62,852 bases of DNA. Origin: Clostridium sardiniense. Lineage in GTDB: Bacteria; Bacillota; Clostridia; Clostridiales; Clostridiaceae. The notes under the pieces are model-generated. The model had not been told where the DNA came from and made no database searches. It saw nothing but the letters and a program-made list of their open reading frames with translations. Below, piece by piece: positions 33,977 through 42,453 of this stretch. The stretch is taken from contig NZ_JAFBDA010000021.1 in assembly GCF_016907995.1 (NCBI RefSeq), forward strand, positions 1-62,852, given 5' to 3'. The position numbers and the translations under genes are program-made. Every line of letters starts with the position of its first letter. The stretch's first letter is position 1.

Positions 33977-34882
33977 ATGGCAGTATACAGTTATGCTGAA
34001 CAATTTGAAAGACAATTACAACAAAAATATGCAAGGGAATTAACTTCATATGCATTAGAGCAATCTAACCCACAAGTTAAGTTTACGGATGCTCAAACTA
34101 TTAAATTACCTAATATTACAGTAAGTGGCTATAAGGATCATAATAGGAGCACAATGGGATTTAATGCAGGTTCAATGTCAAATGATTGGGAACCAAAGAA
34201 ACTATCTCATGATAGAGATATTGAACTTGCAATAGATCCAATGGATGTTGATGAAACAAATTTGACATTAGAGATGGCTAATATTCAAAATGTTTTTGAA
34301 ACAGAACAGGCAATACCAGAGAAGGATAGCTATAGATATTCTAAACTTTATGCAGAAGCTAAGACATATAAAGTAAATGGTGCGGTTATAGATAACACTG
34401 TTTTAACTACAGCGAATGTATTAGATTGGTTTGATACTCAAATGGAAAAGATGGATGATGAAGGTGTTCCAAGTGAAGGTAGAATACTTTATGTTACACC
34501 AGCTATTAACAAATTACTAAAAAATGCAGAAGGATTAACAAGAAATATTGATGTTAATAAAAATAATGGGAATATAGATAGAAGAGTATATTCATTAGAT
34601 GATGTTAGTATTACTAAGGTTCCAAGTTCAAGAATGAAAACCAAGTATGACTTTACAAATGGATGTGTTCCTGCAAGTGATGCTAAACAAATCAATATGA
34701 TACTTATACACCCATCATGCCAAGTAACAAGAAGTAAGTATTCTTATATTAAAGTATTTACTCCAGGCACGGATTCAAGAACAGCAGATAAGTATCTATT
34801 CCAAAATAGAAATTATGGCGATACATTCTTAATTAAAAACAAAGCTTGTGGTATTGCTATTAATGCAGAAGCAGAATCTTAA
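33977..34882 (+). CDS. Major capsid protein
   Basis: 301 residues, directly after the scaffold, with an AGGAG site. The HK97-like pattern is recognisable: an N-terminal helix rich in Gln/Arg, IKLPNITVSGYKDH (E-loop region), EGRILYVTPAINKLL (spine helix region), and ILIHPSCQVTRSKY with FQNRNYGDTFLIKNKACGI near the end. It forms the icosahedral shell. The call rests on position, size and these segments. Confidence 0.88.
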   Translation: MAVYSYAEQFERQLQQKYARELTSYALEQSNPQVKFTDAQTIKLPNITVSGYKDHNRSTMGFNAGSMSNDWEPKKLSHDRDIELAIDPMDVDETNLTLEMANIQNVFETEQAIPEKDSYRYSKLYAEAKTYKVNGAVIDNTVLTTANVLDWFDTQMEKMDDEGVPSEGRILYVTPAINKLLKNAEGLTRNIDVNKNNGNIDRRVYSLDDVSITKVPSSRMKTKYDFTNGCVPASDAKQINMILIHPSCQVTRSKYSYIKVFTPGTDSRTADKYLFQNRNYGDTFLIKNKACGIAINAEAES

Positions 34883-34896
34883 GGAGGAGTATGTAA

Positions 34897-35166
34897 ATGA
34901 AAGCTATTAAACAAAACAAGGTTTATACAATAACTGAAACAGAAAAAAGTTATTATACAGCACAAGGGTATAATATTTTAAGTGATGAAGGAGAAGTTAT
35001 AGAACGTGGAGCAGGGACATCTGTTTCTTATGACGAGTATCTAAAATTAAAAGATGAGTTAGATCTATTAAAAGAAGAAAGTTATGATTTAAAGCAAGAA
35101 AATGAAAAAATAAAAGAAGAAAATAAAAAGCTTAAAGCTGAAATTAAAGAGTTAAAGAAGTCTTAG
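34897..35166 (+). CDS. Coiled-coil head-associated protein
   Basis: 89 residues. The N-terminal 45 form a small beta region (VYTITETEKSYYTAQGYNI), and the rest is a nearly continuous Glu/Lys/Leu coiled-coil (about 47-89). It sits between capsid and head-tail connector. Its stop codon lies inside a terminator hairpin (35154-35182). Function unknown; possibly a head decoration or internal protein. Confidence 0.65.
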   Translation: MKAIKQNKVYTITETEKSYYTAQGYNILSDEGEVIERGAGTSVSYDEYLKLKDELDLLKEESYDLKQENEKIKEENKKLKAEIKELKKS

Positions 35167-35190
35167 AATTTAGGACTTCTTTTTCTTTAT
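35154..35190 (+). terminator. Terminator overlapping a stop codon inside the late operon
   Basis: A 9-bp perfect stem (35154-35162 with 35174-35182) plus T-run. It would lower expression downstream of the capsid gene. Confidence 0.65.
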
Positions 35191-35205
35191 AAGGATGTGA
35201 AAAAT

Positions 35206-35568
35206 ATGTCTTATGTAGATAGTTCATATTACAAGGATGAATTTAAAGGTAAAATCATTAATGATGATACTTTAGAAAATAGATTAGAAAGAGCATCAGA
35301 TCAGATTGATACTTTAACCTATAACAGAATAATAGGAATAGAATTTAAAAATTTATCTCCATTTCAGCAAGATAAAATTAAAAAAGCAATATGCTTACAA
35401 GCAGAGTTTATAGAGCAATATGGTGAATTTATTAATATGCCTTTAAGTGGTTATTCAGTTGGTAGTACATCTGTTAGTTTTAACGGAAGTATTGTAAATG
35501 GAATAACTACTACTAAAGAAGTTATTAATTATATATCTCAAACAGGTTTAAATAGTAGGAGATTATAG
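35206..35568 (+). CDS. Head-tail connector protein, gp6-like
   Basis: 120 residues, helical N-terminus with DDTLENRLERASDQIDTLTY and a beta-rich end (GYSVGSTSVSFNG). It fits the gp6/gp15 adaptor ring that docks under the portal. ATG at 35206 is preferred over GTG at 35197. Order (capsid, connector, completion proteins) supports it. Confidence 0.78.
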   Translation: MSYVDSSYYKDEFKGKIINDDTLENRLERASDQIDTLTYNRIIGIEFKNLSPFQQDKIKKAICLQAEFIEQYGEFINMPLSGYSVGSTSVSFNGSIVNGITTTKEVINYISQTGLNSRRL

Positions 35569-35570
35569 TT

Positions 35571-35897
35571 ATGGGCGTTAAATTACCATTCCCTAAATGG
35601 ATTTTAAATACTCCAGTAAATATATATCAAACATATATTAATGAAGATGGAGAGCCAGTAGAAGATTTAATTTATGATGGACTATGTAATTATAATGAAA
35701 AAAGTAGGCAAACACTTGATGCGGAGCGTAGACTTGTAACCTTAAGTGGTACTGTAATAGTTGAAGGTGATATTAATCCAGATAAGTTGATAGAAGGATA
35801 TATTAAAATTGGAGAACTTAAAAAGGATATTTATAAATCTTCAAGACCAAGGAATCCAGATGGGTCTGTATTTAGTACTGAATTGGAGCTTATCTAA
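35571..35897 (+). CDS. Head-tail completion protein
   Basis: 108 residues, beta-rich, with YDGLCNYNEKSRQTLDAERR and KDIYKSSRPRNPDGSVFSTE. It resembles the stopper/minor-capsid group that seals the DNA exit. Its stop overlaps the next start by one base. Confidence 0.7.
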   Translation: MGVKLPFPKWILNTPVNIYQTYINEDGEPVEDLIYDGLCNYNEKSRQTLDAERRLVTLSGTVIVEGDINPDKLIEGYIKIGELKKDIYKSSRPRNPDGSVFSTELELI

Positions 35898-36280
35898 TGA
35901 AATCAAAAATAACAATAAAATTAGATAGAGCAAAGATAAATACAATTCTAAATGCTAAAAACAAAGCTTTAGAAGAAACTACAGAAGCTATTTTAAGTGA
36001 TATTAAAACAAGTGCAGTAATTCCAAAAGATACTGGAGAACTTGAAAGAAGTGGTTTTGTTGATTTATTAAGGTTAGATGATGGAAGAACATCTATAAAC
36101 TTTGATACACCATATGCAAGAAGATTATATTGGCATCCAGAGTACAACTTTAGGCAAGATAAAAATGCAAATGCTCAAGGTAAGTGGATGCAGTCTTATG
36201 TTGATGGAGATAACAAAGAATTTGTAACAGATACTTATAAGCACTTTTTAAAAATGTTCAGTAAAGGATTGATAAAGTAA
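35897..36280 (+). CDS. Minor capsid / tail-completion protein, gp10-like
   Basis: 127 residues: helical N-terminus, IPKDTGELERSGFVDLL (the gp10/minor capsid motif), FDTPYARRLYWHPEYNF, and a C-terminal helix. It probably joins head and tail. One-base overlap on both sides with neighbours. Confidence 0.82.
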   Translation: MKSKITIKLDRAKINTILNAKNKALEETTEAILSDIKTSAVIPKDTGELERSGFVDLLRLDDGRTSINFDTPYARRLYWHPEYNFRQDKNANAQGKWMQSYVDGDNKEFVTDTYKHFLKMFSKGLIK

Positions 36281-36666
36281 TGTTACTAAGTGAAGTAAGA
36301 GAATATTTAAAAACAAAAATAGAATGTCCTCAATGGTATATAGGAAAGATAGATGGTACTAAAGAACAATGTATAGGTATTTATAGTATAAGAGGGCCAA
36401 GAAGTCATATAGCCTTAGGTGGATTAAAAAATACAAGCTATTCCACTAAGGCTATTTCTATATTAATACATTGGGGTAAAAATGCTAATACAGCAGAACA
36501 AAAAGCACAAGAAGTATATAACGCTTTATTTGGACAAGACGCTATTATAGGTGGAAAGAGAGTTATAGATTTTAATATGAGAACTACAGAACCTATAAGT
36601 GTTGGAACAGATAAAAACGGTATATATGAATATGTGATAGAGGTAAATATAATACATGAAAGGTAG
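36280..36666 (+). CDS. Tail terminator / minor capsid 3-type protein
   Basis: 128 residues with YSIRGPRSHIALGGL and a TKAISILIHWGKNANTAEQK segment of alpha/beta fold. By size and position before the tail tube it is the tail terminator that caps the tail. Confidence 0.72.
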   Translation: MLLSEVREYLKTKIECPQWYIGKIDGTKEQCIGIYSIRGPRSHIALGGLKNTSYSTKAISILIHWGKNANTAEQKAQEVYNALFGQDAIIGGKRVIDFNMRTTEPISVGTDKNGIYEYVIEVNIIHER

Positions 36667-36674
36667 GTAATAAT

Positions 36675-37142
36675 ATGGCAGGATTTACAGGAGTATTTCC
36701 AGTATATAATTTAGAGTTTAAAATTGGTACAAAAGGTCTAGCGAGTACAGATAAAGACATGGTTACAATTTCTGATATGGAGAACTTTGGTATAAAAATA
36801 GATGGTAAAGTTGAAGACTGGACACCTATGACAACAAATGGATGGGCAAGATCTTTAATGACTGGTAAGTCATTTTCAATAAGTTTAAAAGGAAAAAGAA
36901 GTGTAGGAGACCCAGGTAATGATTATGTTGCTGCAACTGCATGGAAAGATGGACTTGAATGTAGTACAAAAGGTTCTATAGGTTTTCCAGATGGTTCAAA
37001 ACTAGCATTTAATTGTGTAATAAATGTAACCAATGTAGGTGGAGATGATAGTACAAAGGTTGCACCACTTGAATTTGATTTAAAAGGTGATGGTAAACCG
37101 GAGTTCATTCCAGCAACAGTGTCACCAAGTGTAGGAGGTTAA
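36675..37142 (+). CDS. Major tail tube protein
   Basis: 155 residues, beta-rich, containing EDWTPMTTNGWARSLMTGKS and a C-terminal DLKGDGKPEFIPATVSP. It forms the hexameric tail tube rings around the tape measure. There is no sheath gene, consistent with a siphovirus. Confidence 0.85.
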   Translation: MAGFTGVFPVYNLEFKIGTKGLASTDKDMVTISDMENFGIKIDGKVEDWTPMTTNGWARSLMTGKSFSISLKGKRSVGDPGNDYVAATAWKDGLECSTKGSIGFPDGSKLAFNCVINVTNVGGDDSTKVAPLEFDLKGDGKPEFIPATVSPSVGG

Positions 37143-37155
37143 GGAGGAGTAAGTT

Positions 37156-37852
37156 ATGGCAAAAATATATAACATAATGGATAAGTTGGTTAATGATAAA
37201 CCAATATTAGAAATAGATGAAGATCATAAGTATAAAATAAATAATAGCAAAAATAATGCTATATATATTCAATCTTTGGTTAAACAAAATAAAAATAAGA
37301 AATCAAAGAATAAAGATGAAGAAATTAATGAAATAGAGATGTTAGAAAAGATAATAAAAGCATCTTTAGGAATGGAAGCATTTCAATATATAGAAAGCCT
37401 AGAATTAAGTTTTGAAGGTTATAATACTATAATTAATGCAATAATGGCTGCAATATCTAATCTAGAGTTAGAAGAAATGGAGGAAATCAGTAAAAAGGAA
37501 GTAGAGCGATTTCAACAAGAAGAAAAATAGCCAATGGTACGATTTATATGAAGATTGGGAGCTTATAGATGCTTCATTTACAGCTCAATACGGTATAAGG
37601 CTTAGAAATGAATCAGATATGTGTTGGGATGAGTTTTGTACCTTACTTAGTGGAATAATGCCTAAAACTCCACTAGGTCAAATTGTTTCTATAAGAAGTG
37701 AAGAAGATGAAAATATATTGAAGAGTTTTACTAAGGAACAACATAAAATCAGAGCTGATTGGAGAAATAGGCAGATAGAAGAAATGACAGATGAAGAAAA
37801 AGAACAGCAGATAAAAGAAATACAAGAATTATTTAAACAAGCATTTAGTTAA
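37156..37852 (+). CDS. Tail assembly chaperone, with +1 frameshift to Gp15-like extension
   Basis: The first frame (37156-37530) gives 124 residues. The next frame, open from 37505 to 37852, encodes a Gp15-like segment (WYDLYEDWELIDASFTAQYG). Its conserved part lies before the first usable start (ATG 37619), so it cannot begin on its own. Reading GAA-GAA-AAA and skipping the T of UAG (37528) gives a 231-residue fusion; a -2 shift is also possible. Paired chaperones made by frameshifting are the rule between tail tube and tape measure genes. Confidence 0.8.
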
Positions 37853-37870
37853 ACTAGATGCTTGTTTTTA
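37835..37870 (+). terminator. Intra-operon terminator before tape measure
   Basis: A 16-bp stem with one G-U (37835-37850 with 37852-37867) followed by T's, overlapping the chaperone stop. Confidence 0.65.
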
Positions 37871-37892
37871 TTATGAAAGGTAGGTGAAATTA

Positions 37893-40800
37893 TTGGCAGG
37901 TGATGATTCAGTCGGAAAGATTACTTTAGACTTAGAACTCGGTGGAGATACAGAAAAGCAAATTGAAGAAATATCTCAAAAGATAGGTAATCAGATAAGT
38001 AAAAGTTTAGAAGGTATAACAAGCAAAATTGATTTTAGTAGTTTAACTAATTCAATGACAGAAGCTATTAAAACATCATTAAATTCTATAGATAATACTA
38101 TAAAAAGTAGCATTGAGAAGAATAAGGAATTAGTATTAAAATCTATACAAGAAATGAAGGCAAGTGCTTTAGAAGCAATAAAAAGTATAATAGCTAATGC
38201 TAAAAAGATTAAGATGCCAATAAACTTTAATCCAGCACAGAATATAAACCCTACTTCTAATAGAACAAGCTCTCCAGCTACAACTAGAGGGCCACCGCAG
38301 CCAAAAGTAAACTCAAGTGCAAACTTGGAAAGTGTAAGATCGCAAATAGAGAACTTAACAAATAGTTTAGAAATAACTAATAGAAGAATAGAGCAACAGC
38401 AAGAGAAGTTATCAGGATTAAGACAAACTTACAATAGTACATTTAATCAAGCTAGAAAAAATAGAATACAAGAGCAAATATTAAAGACAGAGGCTACAAT
38501 AAATAAATTAGTAGCTCAAAGTGATAAAGCTGGTTTTAAGCTTGCCGATTTAGATGCAGAATTTGAGAGATTAAGTAGTGCAGCTCAAAGGTCTAGTAAT
38601 GGTGTAAATTCAGCTAATAACAGTATTAAAAGAACTGCTAGTGTAGCAAAGAGTGCAAGTAGAAGTCTGAAAAATGCTAATAATAATACAAGAAGATATA
38701 GAGAGAATATGAATGGTGCTAGAAGTGCTACAGGAATGTTTATTGATAGCATGTTTAAATGGGGGATAGTTTTTCCTATTGTTATGAAAGGTATATCAGC
38801 AGTCGCAGGATATATAGGAAATGCATTAATGACAAATGCACAATTTGCAAATAGTTTAAATCAAATAAGAAGTAATTTAATAGTTGCTTTTATGCCGATT
38901 TATCAAGCTGTTCTACCTGCTCTTAATGCTTTAATGAGTGCTTTAGCAAATGTTACAGCATATATAGCAGCTTTTGTAAGTGCTTTATTTGGTAAAACAT
39001 ATCAAGCCAGTTTCGGTGCTGCAAAAAGTATGAATGCTTCTATAGCATCAATGCAAAATATGGAGAAGCAAGGTAAAAAGACTTCTGGAGCAGTAGGCAA
39101 GATAGGAGATTCAGCAGAAAAGACTAAGAAAAAAATAAAAGGTGCTTTGGCTGGATTTGATGAAATTAATAAATTAAGCTTACCAAAAGATACTGATAAG
39201 AATAAGAAACCTAAAACTCCGAAAGATGGTGGAGGAATAGATCCTATTCCTATGGTTGCTCCTAATGTGGATTTAAGTCCTGCAAGTGCTGCTATGAAAA
39301 AAATAGATGATATGGTAGCAAAATTAAAGGATATAATATCAAAAATATTTCAACCTTTTAAAGCAGCATGGGCCAGAGAAGGATCTGCAACCATTGAAAG
39401 TATAAAATATGCACTACATGGGATATGGTATCTTATAAAAAGTATAGGTAAGAGTTTTCTTGAAGTATGGACTAATGGAACTGGGGAACGAATTCTAGTT
39501 GTCATTCTTCAAATATTACAGAACATATTTAATATTATAGGAGATATTGCTACAACTTTTGCTAATGCATGGAATGCAGGAAACATAGGAACACACATAG
39601 TTCAAACTTTAGCAGATGCTTTTGTAAATGTACTAACTCTTATAAAGCATATTGGAGATTCATTTAGAGAAGTGTGGGGAGAAGTTGGACCAGGAGTCGC
39701 AAATACATTTATGAAAGTATTAGATGCAACATCTGGAGTACTTAAAAATCTAACTAAGAATTTGTTATATGTTTGGGATAATGGTGGAAGTCATTTGTTC
39801 AAAGGATTTGTAAGGTTAGGAGCTAAAGTGTTTGAATTAGCTGGATATATTTATACTCAATTTGTAGTTCCATTAGTTGATTGGTTCATGAACAATATAG
39901 CACCGGTTATAGCGAAAGTAGCAGATGTAGTTGGAACTGTTTTAGATGCATTTAGCAGTCTTATAGATTGGTTAATGGGTGAGGGAAAGCCTGCTTTAGA
40001 TGCAATGATAATTACAGTTACTTTATTTTTTGCAGCTTGGGAAACAATGAAATTAATGTCATTCATCCAACAAGCTGGAGGTGTGATAGGAGCTGTTGGA
40101 AATATATCTAAAGTTTTAAAAGAATGTACTCTAGCAAAATTGGCAGATAAGCTAGAAACTATTCAACTTACTGCTATGTATGCGGGAGACTTTTTAGTTT
40201 CATTAGCTAATGGAACACTTGAATTAATTAAACAAGCTGGACAATTTGCAATAAATACAGGACTTAAAATAGCAGATACTACAGCTCAAATAGCAATGAC
40301 TGCTGCAACAGTAGCATGGAATGCAGTTTGTGTAATAGCAACAGGAGTTACAACTGCTTTAGGGGTTGCAATAGCATTTCTAACATCACCTATAGGAATT
40401 ACTATTGTGGCTATAGGTGCAATAATAGCTATTGGAGTTGCATTATATAAAAACTGGGATGTTATTAAAGCAAAAGCACAGATTATATGGGCTAAAATAA
40501 AAGCTATTTTTTATGCTTTTAAAGTTTGGTTGCAGTCAGTATTTCAAAGAGACTGGAGTAAATCATTTGGGGCTTTAGGAAATTTACTTAATGCATTTTT
40601 AAGAAATGTAAGTAATATCTTCGGTGGAGTAAAACGAATATTTGGAGGAATTATAGATTTTATTGCAGGAGTCTTTACTGGTAATTGGTCTAGGGCATGG
40701 AATGGAGTTAAAAATATATTTGGAGGTATATTCGATACTCTTGGCGGAATAGCAAAAGCACCTTTAAATGCAGTTATAGGACTTATCAATATGTGTATTG

Positions 40801-41330
40801 ATGGATTGAATACCATTAGTTTTGATGCTCCTTCATGGATTCCAGGTATTGGAGGACAACACTTTGGTGTAAATATTCCTAAAATGTCTTATCTGGCTAA
40901 AGGTGGTGTAGTTGATAAGCCTACACAAGCCGTAGTTGGTGAAGCTGGTACAGAAGCAGTTGTACCACTTGAAAATAATACTCAAGGATTAGATTTACTT
41001 GCTAGTAAGCTTACTGAAAGGATAAATAATATATTATTAACTTCTAGCAGTTTGTTACAGCAACCTGATTTAACAATGCTTGGACAAAATTCTAATATGG
41101 ATAATAAAAATATTAATGATTCTAATTATTTAGATAAATTAAAGGAAGCTATCATTGAAGCTATAAAAGAAAGTAAAGATAATAAAGGAACTGGAATCAG
41201 CAATAGTACGGACTCTAAAGAATTTGGAGATATAATTCTAAGAGTAAATGATACTGATTTTGGAAAGATTGCTATAAGTGCTATAAATAAGGTTCATAGA
41301 CAATCAGGAGAATTATTACTAGAAATATAG
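37893..41330 (+). CDS. Tape measure protein
   Basis: 1145 residues, one of the two longest genes of the phage. Features are a helical, coiled N-terminal third (Gln/Asn/Ser-rich, about 100-260), several hydrophobic stretches (about 285-310, 330-360, 780-850) and a C-terminal GGVVDKPTQAVVGEAGTE segment typical of tape measures. It sets tail length and helps DNA entry. TTG at 37893 (MAGDDSVGK), 9 nt after AAAGGTAGG, is chosen over GTG 37884, which is inside the ribosome site. Confidence 0.92.
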   Translation: MAGDDSVGKITLDLELGGDTEKQIEEISQKIGNQISKSLEGITSKIDFSSLTNSMTEAIKTSLNSIDNTIKSSIEKNKELVLKSIQEMKASALEAIKSIIANAKKIKMPINFNPAQNINPTSNRTSSPATTRGPPQPKVNSSANLESVRSQIENLTNSLEITNRRIEQQQEKLSGLRQTYNSTFNQARKNRIQEQILKTEATINKLVAQSDKAGFKLADLDAEFERLSSAAQRSSNGVNSANNSIKRTASVAKSASRSLKNANNNTRRYRENMNGARSATGMFIDSMFKWGIVFPIVMKGISAVAGYIGNALMTNAQFANSLNQIRSNLIVAFMPIYQAVLPALNALMSALANVTAYIAAFVSALFGKTYQASFGAAKSMNASIASMQNMEKQGKKTSGAVGKIGDSAEKTKKKIKGALAGFDEINKLSLPKDTDKNKKPKTPKDGGGIDPIPMVAPNVDLSPASAAMKKIDDMVAKLKDIISKIFQPFKAAWAREGSATIESIKYALHGIWYLIKSIGKSFLEVWTNGTGERILVVILQILQNIFNIIGDIATTFANAWNAGNIGTHIVQTLADAFVNVLTLIKHIGDSFREVWGEVGPGVANTFMKVLDATSGVLKNLTKNLLYVWDNGGSHLFKGFVRLGAKVFELAGYIYTQFVVPLVDWFMNNIAPVIAKVADVVGTVLDAFSSLIDWLMGEGKPALDAMIITVTLFFAAWETMKLMSFIQQAGGVIGAVGNISKVLKECTLAKLADKLETIQLTAMYAGDFLVSLANGTLELIKQAGQFAINTGLKIADTTAQIAMTAATVAWNAVCVIATGVTTALGVAIAFLTSPIGITIVAIGAIIAIGVALYKNWDVIKAKAQIIWAKIKAIFYAFKVWLQSVFQRDWSKSFGALGNLLNAFLRNVSNIFGGVKRIFGGIIDFIAGVFTGNWSRAWNGVKNIFGGIFDTLGGIAKAPLNAVIGLINMCIDGLNTISFDAPSWIPGIGGQHFGVNIPKMSYLAKGGVVDKPTQAVVGEAGTEAVVPLENNTQGLDLLASKLTERINNILLTSSSLLQQPDLTMLGQNSNMDNKNINDSNYLDKLKEAIIEAIKESKDNKGTGISNSTDSKEFGDIILRVNDTDFGKIAISAINKVHRQSGELLLEI

Positions 41331-41347
41331 AAAGGAGTAGTAAAAGT

Positions 41348-41692
41348 TTGAACCTAATAGTTAATGGAGTAGAAGTTACTGCTCCTAAAAGTTTTAAAGT
41401 AAACATAATGGATTTGGATGGGGAAAATACTAATAGAAATGCAAAAGGCGTGATGCTTAGAGATAGAATAAGAATTACTAGAAAATTAGAGATTGAGTGG
41501 GGTCCACTAACTTCTAAAGAAATAGAAACTATACTTAATGCTGTATCTAACGTATATTTTTCAGTTTCTTATCCAGATCCAATGGAAGGACAAACTTCAA
41601 AAATATTTTATACAGGTGATAGATCTGCGCCATCATTTAATTTTAAAAATAATATGTGGTTAGGTCTATCTTTTAATTTAATAGAAAAATAG
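41348..41692 (+). CDS. Phage tail protein, DUF6711-like
   Basis: 114 residues, beta-rich, TTG start after GAAAGGAG. The segment MLRDRIRITRKLEIEWGPLT and the ending GLSFNLIEK fit small tail proteins lying between tape measure and fiber genes. Exact role unknown. Confidence 0.65.
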   Translation: MNLIVNGVEVTAPKSFKVNIMDLDGENTNRNAKGVMLRDRIRITRKLEIEWGPLTSKEIETILNAVSNVYFSVSYPDPMEGQTSKIFYTGDRSAPSFNFKNNMWLGLSFNLIEK

Positions 41693-41708
41693 AAAGAAGG
41701 AATTTAGA

Positions 41709-41972
41709 ATGGCAGATGAAATAAAAGTAACAAGTACAGTAAGCGAAACTACAAATTTAAATGGAGCTGTAGAGATAGAAACAAATGGAATGAAACAACA
41801 AATTATGAATATGAATTGTAGCTTAGTAGAAAATGGAGTTGCAAATATACAAACTTATGTAATTGATATGAATTTATTTAAAGCTAATTCTAGTTTAGTT
41901 GCAGCAGAAGTACAAAAATTTAGAGCAAAAGCAAATGAAGTAGCAAAAGGATTAAATTGTTTTGTATTCTAA
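41709..41972 (+). CDS. Hypothetical tail-region protein
   Basis: 87 residues with MADEIKVTSTVSETTNLNG at the start and a C-terminal helix. AGAAGGAA precedes the ATG. Followed by a terminator. No family recognised. Confidence 0.55.
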   Translation: MADEIKVTSTVSETTNLNGAVEIETNGMKQQIMNMNCSLVENGVANIQTYVIDMNLFKANSSLVAAEVQKFRAKANEVAKGLNCFVF

Positions 41973-41974
41973 GT

Positions 41975-42003
41975 AAGAGTTTACATCATGTAGGCTCTTT
42001 TTT
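41975..42003 (+). terminator. Intra-operon terminator
   Basis: A 12-bp stem with two G-U pairs and very short loop (41975-41986 with 41988-41999), T-run after. Confidence 0.65.
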
Positions 42004-42037
42004 ATATTAAATGAATTAAAGAAAGAAGGATTTAATA

Positions 42038-42418
42038 ATGGCAAAGTTAAAAAATAAAGAGATATTAGAAAAAGTAGGTATGCTAGGAGAAATTAGTAGA
42101 AAGAGTTTACCTGTAAAGGTATCTTATGCAATAGGTAAGAATATTGGAAAGATAGAAAGTGAATTAAAGCACTATAATAAAGAAAGAGAAAAGATAGTAG
42201 ACAAATATTGTGAAAAAGATGAAGAAGGTAATTTAAAAATAGAAGATGGTAACTATGTTATTAAAGAAGATGGAAAAGAAAATTGGAATAAGGATATGAA
42301 AGATTTACAAGATATTGAGGTTGAAATTGATGTACATAAGTTTAATCTTGATTTATTAAATGGCTACGATATGGCACCAAATGAAATGATGTGTATTGAT
42401 TTTATGATAGAAGTTTAG
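42038..42418 (+). CDS. DUF1617-like phage protein
   Basis: 126 residues, helical, with LPVKVSYAIGKNIGKIESEL and a charged central loop (CEKDEEGNLKIEDGNYVIK). It resembles DUF1617 proteins found in Firmicutes phage tail clusters. Role unknown. Confidence 0.6.
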   Translation: MAKLKNKEILEKVGMLGEISRKSLPVKVSYAIGKNIGKIESELKHYNKEREKIVDKYCEKDEEGNLKIEDGNYVIKEDGKENWNKDMKDLQDIEVEIDVHKFNLDLLNGYDMAPNEMMCIDFMIEV

Positions 42419-42453
42419 AAAAATATTAATCTTTAAAGGAAGGAGGTTAATAT

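Noticed and set aside
37619..37852. Independent Gp15-like gene starting at ATG 37619
   Set aside because: There is no ribosome site, and well-conserved sequence of the family lies upstream of that ATG in the same frame.
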